Notes: generated by a model from the letters alone, not told the origin. 35,558 nucleotides of DNA from Nautiliaceae bacterium (GCA_027062985.1 JAMOSR010000072.1:1-35558), one strand, 5' to 3'; shown: positions 10,178 to 19,638, numbered from the stretch's first letter. Made by a program: numbers and translations.

Positions 10178-10517
10178 ATAAGTTTTTTATTTTTTTTGCG
10201 GCTTTTGTAACTCCTAATTTCATTCCGGAGTATCTCATCATTTTTGCCATCTGTTTGTATTTGTTTTTTTCATAACATGGGTTTGGACAGTTTCTGCATC
10301 TCGGTTTCGGTTCGTTTGGACATTCTTGAAGTTTTGAAAAAGAGTATTGAATAAGAGTGTGACACTCTTCGCATAGGTTAAGAGTTAAAGTGAAGGTTTT
10401 ATTTTTATAAGGGATATGATATGTTTTTGAAAACTGTCCTTTATGTTTATCATGACAAAAAATGGTAAAAAATTTTTCAAGGGTTTTTATTTCATTTTCA
10501 AATTTTTCCGGAGTCAT
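10164..10517 (-). CDS. Nitrous oxide-stimulated promoter (NOSP) family protein
   Basis: FCHDKHKG...CEECHTLIQYSFSKLQECP...PRCRNCPNPCYEKNKYKQMAKMMRYSGMK cysteine-rich signature. Confidence 0.8.
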   Translation of the reverse strand: MTPEKFENEIKTLEKFFTIFCHDKHKGQFSKTYHIPYKNKTFTLTLNLCEECHTLIQYSFSKLQECPNEPKPRCRNCPNPCYEKNKYKQMAKMMRYSGMKLGVTKAAKKIKNLFKKK

Positions 10518-10580
10518 TTTAAACCTTTAAACATTCGTAGGGGAGAACAAAAGAAGTATATAATATTTTAAACAATGTAT

Positions 10581-11051
10581 TCATTGATTTAAATCAACAA
10601 ATGTCTGGAAGTTTTGTCTTATTGCTTCATAAAGAATAATGCCGGTACTTACGGCAAGATTTAAACTTCTGCCTTTTTTTGTCATAGGTATGGTGATACA
10701 CTGGTCTTTGAATCGTTTTAGGATATTTTCGTCAATTCCTTTTGTTTCACTTCCGAAAATAAGATAATCTCCGGGTTTATAGTTTTTTTGAAAATAGGGG
10801 GTATTTGTTTTTGTGGTGGCAAAAAAACATCTTGAGGTATCGGTATTGTTTAAAAATTCTTCCGTGCTTTCCCATATTTTTAAATCAACGTTATTCCAAT
10901 AATCAAGTCCCGCTCTTTTTACGGCTTTTTCACTTATATCAAAACCTATAGGTTTTACGATATGTAAAGAGGCCCCGGCGTTTACGCATAGTCTTCCTAT
11001 ATTGCCCGTGTTAGGAGGTATTTGAGGATTAAACAGCACTATGTTAAACAC
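10581..11051 (-). CDS. trmL: tRNA (cytidine(34)-2'-O)-methyltransferase (SPOUT)
   Basis: NIVLFNPQIPPNTGNIGRLCVNAG; LIFGSETKGI; IPMTKKGRSLNLAVSTGIILYEAIRQ; GTG start. Confidence 0.92.
   Translation of the reverse strand: MFNIVLFNPQIPPNTGNIGRLCVNAGASLHIVKPIGFDISEKAVKRAGLDYWNNVDLKIWESTEEFLNNTDTSRCFFATTKTNTPYFQKNYKPGDYLIFGSETKGIDENILKRFKDQCITIPMTKKGRSLNLAVSTGIILYEAIRQNFQTFVDLNQ
10584..10597. promoter_or_regulatory. Perfect FNR/CRP-type box, candidate for the NOSP gene
   Basis: TTGATTTAAATCAA (TTGAT-N4-ATCAA) lies 67-80 nt upstream of the NOSP start; a TATTAT/TATATA candidate -10 lies about 20-30 nt downstream on the minus strand. Confidence 0.5.
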
Positions 11052-11175
11052 GTTTGGACCTTTTTATCAGATGTTCTAAAATTTTTGCTATAGCTTTGGG
11101 CTTTTTGGAAAATACGTTTTTTAATCTGTCTTTTATTATTTGGTATTTTATCTCTTCTTTGTTTATATTGTTCAC
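11044..11175 (-). CDS. Small basic protein (43 aa), not in the supplied ORF track
   Basis: My translation from GTG 11175: MNNINKEEIKYQIIKDRLKNVFSKKPKAIAKILEHLIKRSKRV*; fills the purU-trmL gap and overlaps the trmL start by 8 nt (GTGTTTAA). Confidence 0.5.
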   Translation of the reverse strand: MNNINKEEIKYQIIKDRLKNVFSKKPKAIAKILEHLIKRSKRV

Positions 11176-11184
11176 AGCCGCTCT

Positions 11185-12012
11185 TTATAATATGATGGTT
11201 TTATTGGCATATACAAATATTCTGTCTTCAATTGCTAGCTTAATGGCTCTGCTTAAGACTATTTTTTCTATATCTCTTCCCTGAAGTCTCATCTCCTCCC
11301 AATTCATCTCATGGTCTACTCTTATAACGTCTTGTTCTATTATGGGACCGTCGTCGAGGTTGTTGTTTACGAAATGGGCTGTAGCGCCTATAATTTTTAC
11401 TCCCCTGTCATATGCCTGTTTATAGGGATTTGCCCCAATAAAAGCCGGCAGGAAAGAGTGGTGGATATTTATAATCTTGTTTGGAAACTCTTCTACGAAA
11501 TTGGGAGTGAGTATCCTCATAAATTTAGCCAGGATTATAAAATCAGGATTTGTGGGTTTTATAATTTCAAGCATTTCGTTTTCATGTTCCACTCTGCTTT
11601 TACCTTCGGCCGGAATGTAGTAAAAAGGAATGTTGAATTTTTCCACTAAATCTTTTAAATTGTTTCTATTTGCGATTACTCCTAAAATTTCCACATCCAA
11701 ATCATCGCTATATTGTTTAATTAAAATATCTCCAAGGGCGTGGGCTTCTTTTGTAGCCATAAGGAAAAGTCTTTTTTTTCTTTTTTTATAGATTCTGACG
11801 TTTGCACAGGGAACTTCTTTTAAAATCTGTTCTTTTAATTTTTCTTTATCCACTTTACCGACAATTACCGCACGGAAAAAGAATTTGTTGTTTTCTTTAT
11901 CAACGAATTCCTGTTGGGTTTCTATATTAAAATCGTTTTCATATAAAACTTTGGAAATTTTATAAACAAGACCTTTTTTGTCATCGCAGTCAATTAAAAG
12001 AGTATATTTCAT
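11185..12012 (-). CDS. purU: Formyltetrahydrofolate deformylase
   Basis: N-terminal ACT domain plus formyltransferase core INIHHSFLPAFIGANPYKQAYDRGVKIIGATAHFVNNNLDDGPIIEQ. Confidence 0.93.
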   Translation of the reverse strand: MKYTLLIDCDDKKGLVYKISKVLYENDFNIETQQEFVDKENNKFFFRAVIVGKVDKEKLKEQILKEVPCANVRIYKKRKKRLFLMATKEAHALGDILIKQYSDDLDVEILGVIANRNNLKDLVEKFNIPFYYIPAEGKSRVEHENEMLEIIKPTNPDFIILAKFMRILTPNFVEEFPNKIINIHHSFLPAFIGANPYKQAYDRGVKIIGATAHFVNNNLDDGPIIEQDVIRVDHEMNWEEMRLQGRDIEKIVLSRAIKLAIEDRIFVYANKTIIL

Positions 12013-12063
12013 ATCAGGCCTTTTTAATTAAAATTTTATCATATAAAGGAGGAGAAAAAGAAA

Positions 12064-13761
12064 CTAAAGTTTAAAGTGAGAACTTTCTTTTTCCAAAAGA
12101 GAAATAATGTTTTTTAGCTGATTTGAAATAGATTTTAAATCTTTTGCAATGTGTTGAGATACTTTACTTTCATTTACCAAACCGTCTATTGCTTTAATTA
12201 GTGATTTTATATGTTCTTTTGTTTTTGTCGTTTCTTCTAGTGCTTTTGAAGAAATTTCTATTGTATTGCTTAGAGAGTGCATAGTAGAGTCGGTTTTATT
12301 TATCAGAATATCCGTTTTGTCTGTAATAAATATAAATTCTTTTGCTTTTTCCTCTATCTCTTTTTGAGCCTGCATAATTCCCTGGACGATTATATTTATA
12401 GCCGCGTCTATTTCGCCTAATGATTTTTGAGTTCTTTCAGCCAGTTTTCTAACTTCATCCGCAACAACGGCAAATCCTCTTCCATGTTCTCCGGCCCTTG
12501 CGGCTTCTATTGCGGCATTAAGAGCCAGTAAATTTGTCTGGTCTGCTATTTCTTTTATTATATTTATAATATCTTTTATCTGGTGGGATTGGTCTGCAAG
12601 AGATGTTATCTGATTTGCTATTTCATTCTCTTTTTCTTTTTCAAATTCTATTTTTTCAACTACTTCTTTTAATGTGTTTACCGTATCTTCCAAAATATAC
12701 TGGGTTTTATTGATATCTTCTACGGTTTTTTGCACTTTTTCTTCGGCTGAATCCACTTCTTTTTCAATTTGTTGGCTGTTGTTTTGTATTTGTGAGATTA
12801 GGGCTGATTGGTTATTAACGCTTTTTTCCATTTTTTGAGCATTTTCGTCAAGTTTTCTTGCTATTGAAGAAGTTGTTGTCAGCATTGTTTTTATTTTCCT
12901 GATTAATTCCGCGAGTTTGGTTATAAAATTGTTAATTGCTTTTGCTATTAGTCTTATTTCAGGTGTTCCTTTTTCAGGGAGATGAATGCTTAAATCGTCC
13001 TCGTTTTTAGATAAGATTTCCGCATACTCTTTTACCGGATTTATTATATTTCTCTCAAAGAAGAAGTTAATTGAAAGGCTTATTATGGCTATAAATGCAA
13101 TTATTGCCAGAATGCCGCCTATAAGCATTATTTTTTGAGTTTTTGAAATGGCTCCTTTTACCTGATTCATAGGAACTTCAACACTTACCATCCCCCTAAC
13201 ATCTCCGACTTTATAATTAAACGCCACATTTCCGTAATCTTTTACCAGTGCTTTATAAAGATTTTCCGGAACTTCTTTATAAGGTATTCCATGACATTTT
13301 AAACAGACTTTTTTTATGTAAAGGGGTTTTGCGTATCTGATAATCTCTTCTCCTTTTTCATTTTTGGCTATTTCCCAGTATTCAGGAAGTTTTTTTTCTT
13401 CAAGAAGCTTTAGAACTTTTATTTCATCTTTATTTGGTTTATTTAGGGGGTTTCTGTATTTTAAAGAAGTCTGTTTAATATAAAATCCTGATTTTTGCGT
13501 AACTTCCGCGGCTACGTTTCTTCCCGAGAATGCTGGAGTACAAGCCCATCTTGAAAGACCGTCTTTAACCGTTACGTGAGGAGCCACCTTTGCCATATAA
13601 TGTCTCATAGCGATTAACTGTTCGGCCGCTTTTCTAGCTTTATCAACTCCTTCATTTATGGCAAGTTCTTTTAATTGGTTTTGAATTACAAAGTATCCGG
13701 GAATTAAAATAATGATAAATGCACTTATGATTATAAGAATAATTTTGGTTTTGGAAGACAT
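12064..13761 (-). CDS. Methyl-accepting chemotaxis protein with periplasmic DUF3365/Tll0287-like CxxCH sensor domain
   Basis: TM-periplasmic domain (CLKCHG)-TM-HAMP-signalling hairpin; [40 protein letters not shown]. Confidence 0.9.
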   Translation of the reverse strand: MSSKTKIILIIISAFIIILIPGYFVIQNQLKELAINEGVDKARKAAEQLIAMRHYMAKVAPHVTVKDGLSRWACTPAFSGRNVAAEVTQKSGFYIKQTSLKYRNPLNKPNKDEIKVLKLLEEKKLPEYWEIAKNEKGEEIIRYAKPLYIKKVCLKCHGIPYKEVPENLYKALVKDYGNVAFNYKVGDVRGMVSVEVPMNQVKGAISKTQKIMLIGGILAIIAFIAIISLSINFFFERNIINPVKEYAEILSKNEDDLSIHLPEKGTPEIRLIAKAINNFITKLAELIRKIKTMLTTTSSIARKLDENAQKMEKSVNNQSALISQIQNNSQQIEKEVDSAEEKVQKTVEDINKTQYILEDTVNTLKEVVEKIEFEKEKENEIANQITSLADQSHQIKDIINIIKEIADQTNLLALNAAIEAARAGEHGRGFAVVADEVRKLAERTQKSLGEIDAAINIIVQGIMQAQKEIEEKAKEFIFITDKTDILINKTDSTMHSLSNTIEISSKALEETTKTKEHIKSLIKAIDGLVNESKVSQHIAKDLKSISNQLKNIISLLEKESSHFKL

Positions 13762-13814
13762 TTTTTCTCCTTAGCAACTTGTATGGGGAATTATACAAAA
13801 AAAAAGATTAAAAC

Positions 13815-14906
13815 TTAATAGAAAATAATTTCTACAGGATAGTTTCTTATTTCTTTTAGAATTGATTTTCGTGGATTTTTAGGGTCAATGTGTTTTGGAC
13901 GGTATTTTTTATCCCATAGATTCTCTTTTTTTATCCACTCCTCACAGCAGTTGAGGTTAAGAATTGAAAAAGTTTTTAGCGGATATTTAAGTGCAAGAGC
14001 ATAAAGAAATCTGTTTGTAACTTTTTTTGGACGTTTTTTGATTTTTATTTCTCTTTTTAGACGGTTTGGAAGATTAAGAATCTTAATAACTTTTGCATGA
14101 TTTAAATGTTTATAATAAATCAAATGATAAAGAAAAAAACTTTCGATTGGATTGTGTTTGTAGATTTTTGCCAAATAAAAAAAGTCTTTTTTACTGAATG
14201 TTAGGTTAAAAAGTTTTTTTGCAATACATAAAGTTATGAAATAATAAAAGCCGTAATAAAGATAATTTGATTTAAACATCTTTTCAAACTCCATATAAAT
14301 TCTCTCACGGCTTAAATCGCTTAGGTCTATTAATCTGCACAGTTTGATTGTTTTATCTGCAACTTTAAATTTTAGTCTTGATGAAAACTGCATAGCCCTT
14401 AAAACTCTTAAAGAGTCTTCAGTAAAAGTTTTATCATCTATATGACGGATTATTCTTTTTTTAATATCGTTAATTCCTCCCCAAAAATCAAGAATTTTGC
14501 CGGTATAGATGTTTTGCATTAAAGCGTTCATAGTAAAATCGCGTCTTTTTGAGGCTGTTTTTTCATCCTGTGTTATAAAGACTTTAAATCCTTTATGTCC
14601 TTTTGATATTTTACTTTCAATCCTTGGTAGGGCAATATCGAAGTTTTTCCATTTATATACGAAAAAACTTTTTCCAACTCCTTTAGCGCCGAGTTTTTTC
14701 ATAAGAGAGTCAAATTTTTCGGGATTAATATCATAAACTTCTAAATCATACTCTTTTGGAGTAATTCCGAGTATTTTGTCTCTTACGCATCCTCCGACAA
14801 GATATACTCGGGAAGTATATGGAGCAAAAAATTTTTTTAAAAACTTTAAATCTTCAAACTTTTCATTTTTCACTTTTAACTTTTCACTTTTGTGAGAGTT
14901 TTTCAT
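13815..14906 (-). CDS. cca: CCA tRNA nucleotidyltransferase / poly(A) polymerase family
   Basis: VYLVGGCVRDKILGITPKEYDLEVY; KRRDFTMNALM; DSLRVLRAMQFSSRL. Start uncertain: in-frame GTG at 14873 inside a heptamer repeat is an alternative. Confidence 0.86.
   Translation of the reverse strand: MKNSHKSEKLKVKNEKFEDLKFLKKFFAPYTSRVYLVGGCVRDKILGITPKEYDLEVYDINPEKFDSLMKKLGAKGVGKSFFVYKWKNFDIALPRIESKISKGHKGFKVFITQDEKTASKRRDFTMNALMQNIYTGKILDFWGGINDIKKRIIRHIDDKTFTEDSLRVLRAMQFSSRLKFKVADKTIKLCRLIDLSDLSRERIYMEFEKMFKSNYLYYGFYYFITLCIAKKLFNLTFSKKDFFYLAKIYKHNPIESFFLYHLIYYKHLNHAKVIKILNLPNRLKREIKIKKRPKKVTNRFLYALALKYPLKTFSILNLNCCEEWIKKENLWDKKYRPKHIDPKNPRKSILKEIRNYPVEIIFY
14857..14891 (-). repeat. Heptanucleotide tandem repeat, 5 units
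   Basis: Minus strand: AAAAGTG AAAAGTT AAAAGTG AAAAATG AAAAGTT. Confidence 0.8.
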
Positions 14907-15132
14907 CTATTTTAGCAAGAAGATATTCCAGAAAGTTTAACGTAACGTCTAGTTTAACGTCGATATTTTGAGTGTTTGGTGATTGAAGACCGTCAAACAA
15001 TACTAAAATTCTTTCTTTAATATGTCTTAAAAACTCTTTATCGCATTCCGTTTTTTTTTCGTTTATCTCTTCTAAAAACTCTTCTTCTTCTATTTCCTGA
15101 AGCGTTTCAAGTATTGTTTCTTTTAAGTCCAT
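14884..15132 (-). CDS. CiaD-like domain protein
   Basis: 82 aa; EFLRHIKERILVLFDGL...KLDVTLNFLEYLLAKIDEKL resembles the C-terminal region of Campylobacter CiaD as I recall it; adjacent to cca as in C. jejuni (Cj0788/Cj0789). Confidence 0.55.
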   Translation of the reverse strand: MDLKETILETLQEIEEEEFLEEINEKKTECDKEFLRHIKERILVLFDGLQSPNTQNIDVKLDVTLNFLEYLLAKIDEKLSQK

Positions 15133-15371
15133 TATATCTCACTTAGCCATTTTTCGAATTCATATCTGTTTTTTTGGTTTATTTTATCAAATTCCTGTAA
15201 CTTTATAATGTTTACACCTTTGAATTTTTTTCTTGATTTCAATCTTGTTATGGCTTCTTTAAGCTCTTTGTCGTTTGGATATTTTTTTAACAGTTTTTTA
15301 TAAATTTCCAGGGCTTCATATTTAAAACCCTGGTTTTCAAGTATTTGAGCGTATGTTTTAGTTAGCGGCAT
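15132..15371 (-). CDS. TPR-like small protein
   Basis: [36 protein letters not shown] is a TPR-type repeat; overlaps the leuB 3' end. Confidence 0.6.
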   Translation of the reverse strand: MPLTKTYAQILENQGFKYEALEIYKKLLKKYPNDKELKEAITRLKSRKKFKGVNIIKLQEFDKINQKNRYEFEKWLSEI

Positions 15372-16422
15372 GTTCTGCTATTAAACTTCCCATTTCAGAT
15401 GTGGTTACCACTTCTTTTGCGTCGAAATTGGCAATGTCTTTTGTTCTGTATCCTTCCGCAAGCACTTTTTTAATAGCTTCTCTTATTTTGTTTGCTCCCC
15501 TGTTTTCTCCTAAATAATCAAGCATCATAGCGGCACTGAGTATTGTAGCTATAGGATTTGCTATTCCCTGTCCGGCAATATCCGGAGCGCTTCCGTGAAT
15601 AGGTTCAAAAAGTCCCACTTTCCCTCCTATACTCGCACTTGGAAGAAGCCCTATACTTCCTACAATCATACTTGCTTCATCACTTAGAATATCTCCGAAA
15701 ATATTTCCTGTTAAAATAACATCAAACTGTTTAGGGTCTCTTACCAGCTGCATAGCCGCATTGTCCACATACATATGTTCAAGTTCCACATCAGGATATT
15801 CTTTGGCTACTTCGCTTACAACTTCTCTCCACAGTTCGCTTACCTCAAGAACGTTTGCTTTATCTACTGAAGTTACTTTTTTTCTTCTTTTTTGTGCTTC
15901 TTTAAACGCTACATGAGCTATTCTTTCTATTTCATCTCTTGTATAAATCATTGTATTATAGGCTTTATTGTCGTCTTTATATCTCGGCTCTCCGAAATAT
16001 ATACCCCCGGTAAGTTCTCTTACCACTTCCAAATCAACGCCTTTTATGACTTCAGGTTTAAGGCTTGAAGCATTTACAAGTTCGTCAAAAATAATGGCAG
16101 GTCTTATATTTGCAAAAAGCCCTAACGATTTTCTAAGTTTTAAAAGTCCGCTTTCGGGTCTTTTTTCCTTAGGAAGAGAGTCCCACTTAGGCCCTCCTAT
16201 AGCTCCGAATAAAATGGCATCGGAATTCATACATCCTTTAATTGTTTCATCAGGGCAGGGATTGTTAAACACATCAACCGCGGCACCCCCGAGCAGATAC
16301 TCGTTATATTCCAAATCAAAACCTTCTTTACTTGCAACCGCATCCAATACCTTTATTGCTTCATCTACTATTTCCGGACCTATGCCGTCGCCTTTTAATA
16401 CGGCTATTTTATAACTTCTCAT
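15358..16422 (-). CDS. leuB: 3-isopropylmalate dehydrogenase
   Basis: [67 protein letters not shown]. Confidence 0.97.
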   Translation of the reverse strand: MRSYKIAVLKGDGIGPEIVDEAIKVLDAVASKEGFDLEYNEYLLGGAAVDVFNNPCPDETIKGCMNSDAILFGAIGGPKWDSLPKEKRPESGLLKLRKSLGLFANIRPAIIFDELVNASSLKPEVIKGVDLEVVRELTGGIYFGEPRYKDDNKAYNTMIYTRDEIERIAHVAFKEAQKRRKKVTSVDKANVLEVSELWREVVSEVAKEYPDVELEHMYVDNAAMQLVRDPKQFDVILTGNIFGDILSDEASMIVGSIGLLPSASIGGKVGLFEPIHGSAPDIAGQGIANPIATILSAAMMLDYLGENRGANKIREAIKKVLAEGYRTKDIANFDAKEVVTTSEMGSLIAEHAAN

Positions 16423-16918
16423 TTTTTTCCTTTATCATTTCTTTTGCGTAGTTAATAAGTCCTCCAGCGGCAATAAGTTCTTGCATAAAAGGAGGAATAG
16501 GGGCGAATTTATACTCTTTTCCTGTATCTATATTATGGACTATTCCTTTATCAAGGTCTATTTTAACAAGTTCGCCTTCTTTTATTTCATCGCTTTCAAG
16601 TAGTTCAAAAATAGGAAGCCCCATGTTAAAACTGTTTCTGTAAAAAATTCTTGCAAAACTTTTTGCTATAACCGCCGCAACTCCCGCCGCTTTAAGGGCT
16701 ATTGGAGCGTGTTCTCGGCTGCTGCCGCTTCCGAAATTATATCCGGCTACAATAATATCGCCGGGTCTGACTTTTTTGGGAAATTCAGGGTCCGCATCTT
16801 CCATTACATGTTTTGCAAGCTCATGAGGGTCTGATGTATTTAAATATCTCGCCGGGATAATAAGATCAGTATCGATATTGTCTCCAAACTTCCAAACTCT
16901 TCCTGTAATAACGTTCAT
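16409..16918 (-). CDS. leuD: 3-isopropylmalate dehydratase small subunit
   Basis: [43 protein letters not shown]; start moved from 16987 to 16918 by homology. Confidence 0.95.
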   Translation of the reverse strand: MNVITGRVWKFGDNIDTDLIIPARYLNTSDPHELAKHVMEDADPEFPKKVRPGDIIVAGYNFGSGSSREHAPIALKAAGVAAVIAKSFARIFYRNSFNMGLPIFELLESDEIKEGELVKIDLDKGIVHNIDTGKEYKFAPIPPFMQELIAAGGLINYAKEMIKEKNEKL

Positions 16919-16999
16919 ATAAAGCCTTTTTGTTGAAATTTTATCAAAAATTGTTTTATATTTTAAATTTGAGTTATAATAACACAAAAGGAGTAAAAA

Positions 17000-17914
17000 A
17001 TGAAAATTTCTTCATGTATTATTAAGTCGTTTAGAAATCTTTTTTCACAAGAAGTTTTAAAAGTGATAGTTATAACCGCTTTGCCGGTTTTTTTATTTTA
17101 TTTAGGGGTATTGATTGTTTTTTGGAATCCCATTATAAATATAAGCGGAGAGCTTATTTCATGGATACCTTTTAGTATTCTTAAATTAAACGGGGCTTTT
17201 TTTATTCTTTTTTTTCTCTGGTTTTTGAGCGTTGTGGTAAGCTTTGCTTTTGCTACTGCCGTGTTTGGTCCTATTTTTTTAAATTATTTAAAAAGTAAAT
17301 ATTACTATCTTTATTTAATTGCATCTATTTTGTTTTTTTCTTTATTATACGCGGTTTTATTTATCAGTAATTGGGATTTTATAAATAATGAAGTCAAAAA
17401 ACTATTAGTTCTTTTACCTTTTGATACGGTTTCAAAAGGGGTTGTCGCTATTGTTTCCATTTATATTTTTTATAATCTTTTTATCTTAACACTGTTTGCG
17501 ATTATCTTTGTTTTTGCCAAACCTTTTTTAGAAGCTATAAAAGAACTTGAATATGGTGATGTTAATATAGATGTAAAAGAAGCTGTTGGTTTTAAAAAGG
17601 TCCTTTTTAAGGATATTTTGATATTTTTGGGTCTTTTTATTTTTCTGTTTCCGTTATTTTTTATACCTGTGGTTAATATAGGGTATCAACTCTTTTTATG
17701 GACCAAACTTTATCATGATTCATTTTTATATTTTGTGTGTAATGAATATTGTTCAAAAAAAGAATTTGAAGAGATGAAAAAACATAAATTAAAAACGGTT
17801 TTGATAGCTTTAATCGCTGCTAGTTTCAATTTTTTGCCTATTGTTAATTTCTTTGCGCCGTTTTTTGCCGTTATTATGTTTTTTCACTGTGTTATGGAAT
17901 TAAAAAAAAGCTAA
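17000..17914 (+). CDS. EI24/CysZ-like polytopic membrane protein
   Basis: Multiple TMs; SCIIKSFRNLFSQEVLKVI start and AFATAVFGPIFLNYL; GGAG ribosome binding site. Confidence 0.55.
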   Translation: MKISSCIIKSFRNLFSQEVLKVIVITALPVFLFYLGVLIVFWNPIINISGELISWIPFSILKLNGAFFILFFLWFLSVVVSFAFATAVFGPIFLNYLKSKYYYLYLIASILFFSLLYAVLFISNWDFINNEVKKLLVLLPFDTVSKGVVAIVSIYIFYNLFILTLFAIIFVFAKPFLEAIKELEYGDVNIDVKEAVGFKKVLFKDILIFLGLFIFLFPLFFIPVVNIGYQLFLWTKLYHDSFLYFVCNEYCSKKEFEEMKKHKLKTVLIALIAASFNFLPIVNFFAPFFAVIMFFHCVMELKKS

Positions 17915-17919
17915 ATTAG

Positions 17920-18708
17920 TTATCTTTTTAAGTTATTAACCGTTTGCAGCATTTCATCACTTGTCATAATGGCTTTACTTGAAGCGTCGTAGGCTCTTTG
18001 TCCGGTAATAAGGTCTGTCATTTCCTCTACGAGCTGGACGTTGCTCATTTCGACAAATCCCTGTCTTATTTCCCCAAGCCCGTCGATTCCCGGATTGCTG
18101 ACAATCGGGTCTCCCGAAGAGGAAGTATTTATATAAAGGTTGCTTCCAAGAGAATGGAGACCGGCCGGGTTTATAAATTTGGCAAGCTGGATTTGACCTA
18201 TCTGTTGCATTTGAGTTTGTCCGGCTTCTAAAATACTGACCGTGCCATCCGTACCTATAGATACCTGTACCGTTGTAGGTGGCAGGGTAATTTCCGGTAT
18301 AAGTTTATATCCGTCGCTTGTAACCACGCTTCCGTTTGAATCCAGTTTAAATGCCCCGTCTCTTGTATATGCTATTCGTCCGTCAGGAAGCTGTACCTGA
18401 AAAAAACCGTCTCCCTGAATGGCAAGGTCTAAATTGTTTCTTGTTTCTTTAAAATTTCCCTGTGTAAAAATTTTTGATATTGCAGTAGGTCTAACTCCAA
18501 GTCCGACACTTATTCCCGTAGGCGATTGGGTTGTTGTTGAAGTTGCCGTACCGGCATATTCCATAGTCTGGTAAAAAAGGTCTGCAAATTCGGCTCTTTG
18601 TTTTTTGTAGCCTATGGTATTTACGTTTGCTATATTATTTGATACTACGTCTATTTGCATTTGCTGAGCCATCATCCCTGTGGCTGCCGTATAAAGACTT
18701 CTAATCAT
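17920..18708 (-). CDS. flgG: Flagellar basal-body rod protein FlgG
   Basis: MIRSLYTAATGMMAQQMQIDVVSNNIANVNTIGYKKQRAEFADL; NVQLVEEMTDLITGQRAYDASSKAI. Confidence 0.96.
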   Translation of the reverse strand: MIRSLYTAATGMMAQQMQIDVVSNNIANVNTIGYKKQRAEFADLFYQTMEYAGTATSTTTQSPTGISVGLGVRPTAISKIFTQGNFKETRNNLDLAIQGDGFFQVQLPDGRIAYTRDGAFKLDSNGSVVTSDGYKLIPEITLPPTTVQVSIGTDGTVSILEAGQTQMQQIGQIQLAKFINPAGLHSLGSNLYINTSSSGDPIVSNPGIDGLGEIRQGFVEMSNVQLVEEMTDLITGQRAYDASSKAIMTSDEMLQTVNNLKR

Positions 18709-18767
18709 TTTAAAATCCTTTTAAAAAATCTCTCTATTTTTTTCTTTAAGCAAATTTTATTCCTAAA

Positions 18768-19556
18768 TTAAGCCCTTACGTTGGCTAGTTTGTCTATAGC
18801 GTCTTTGTTGAGGTCGTCCATAAATGTATTCATAACTTTTTGATACTGTTCGACCAGCCTGTTTGTTTCTATAAGTTCGGTCATCTCTTTTACGGGATTT
18901 ACGTTTGATTTTTCCAAAAAGCCCTGAAGAGTGGTGTTTTTAGTATTTATTTTTTCACTTCCAGGGATAAAATCCCACATTTTATTACCTACTTTTTTTA
19001 AAGTGTTTAAGTCATCTATGCTGACTATTTTTATAGTTGCTATTTTTGTTCCGTCGGTATATATATTTGCGTTTTTATCAATGGTGATGTTTTTTACGCT
19101 AGGAGGTATTTTTATAGGGTTATTGTTTGTATCAAGCAGTCTGTATCCTTCTTTTGTTACTATATACCCTTCCGAGTCGAGATTAAAATTTCCGGCCCTT
19201 GTTATTTTTTCACCCGTTGGAGTTTGTATGGTAAAAAAACTGTTTTTTTGACTCAAAGCAATATCAAGATGGTTTGATGTTTTTTGAATGTTTCCTATTT
19301 CGAAATTTGTATACTCTTCAACTATTTGAGGGACTTTGTTTAAATTTCTGTTTATCCATTTTGCGGCTTGTTTGGTTTGATTTTCTATAGGTAAAATATC
19401 TCTTTTTTCGTTAAAGATTCTTTCGAAATCACCGATTATAATATCGTCTTGTTTAAAACCGTCCGTATTTACATTTGCGAGGTTGTTTGAAATTACGTTT
19501 AGTCTGTTAAACTGTGTAACCATAGCCCCGGTGGCGCCGTAATAACCGTTAATCAT
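18768..19556 (-). CDS. flgF: Flagellar hook-basal body protein, FlgF/FlgG2-like
   Basis: GYYGATGAMVTQFNRLNVISNNLANVNTDGFK; SNVNPVKEMTELIETNRLVEQYQKVM; directly upstream of flgG. Confidence 0.82.
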   Translation of the reverse strand: MINGYYGATGAMVTQFNRLNVISNNLANVNTDGFKQDDIIIGDFERIFNEKRDILPIENQTKQAAKWINRNLNKVPQIVEEYTNFEIGNIQKTSNHLDIALSQKNSFFTIQTPTGEKITRAGNFNLDSEGYIVTKEGYRLLDTNNNPIKIPPSVKNITIDKNANIYTDGTKIATIKIVSIDDLNTLKKVGNKMWDFIPGSEKINTKNTTLQGFLEKSNVNPVKEMTELIETNRLVEQYQKVMNTFMDDLNKDAIDKLANVRA

Positions 19557-19610
19557 AAATTAACCCTTTTGTATTAAAATAATATATAGCTAATAGTGCT
19601 TATGTTTTTC

Positions 19611-19626
19611 AAGCAAAGAGCGTTCC
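19611..19626 (-). promoter_or_regulatory. Sigma54 (RpoN) promoter for flgF-flgG
   Basis: Minus strand GGAACGCTCTTTGCTT: GG-N10-GC spacing, matching the Campylobacter consensus GGAACRNNNNTTGCTT, about 55 nt upstream of the flgF start. Confidence 0.85.
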
Positions 19627-19638
19627 CAAAAAATGTAG

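Noticed and set aside
11311-11649. 112-aa plus-strand ORF opposite purU
   Set aside because: Overlaps the conserved purU catalytic core; no family features.
15968-16414. 148-aa plus-strand ORF opposite leuB
   Set aside because: Antisense to an unambiguous leuB; Ser-rich mirror translation.
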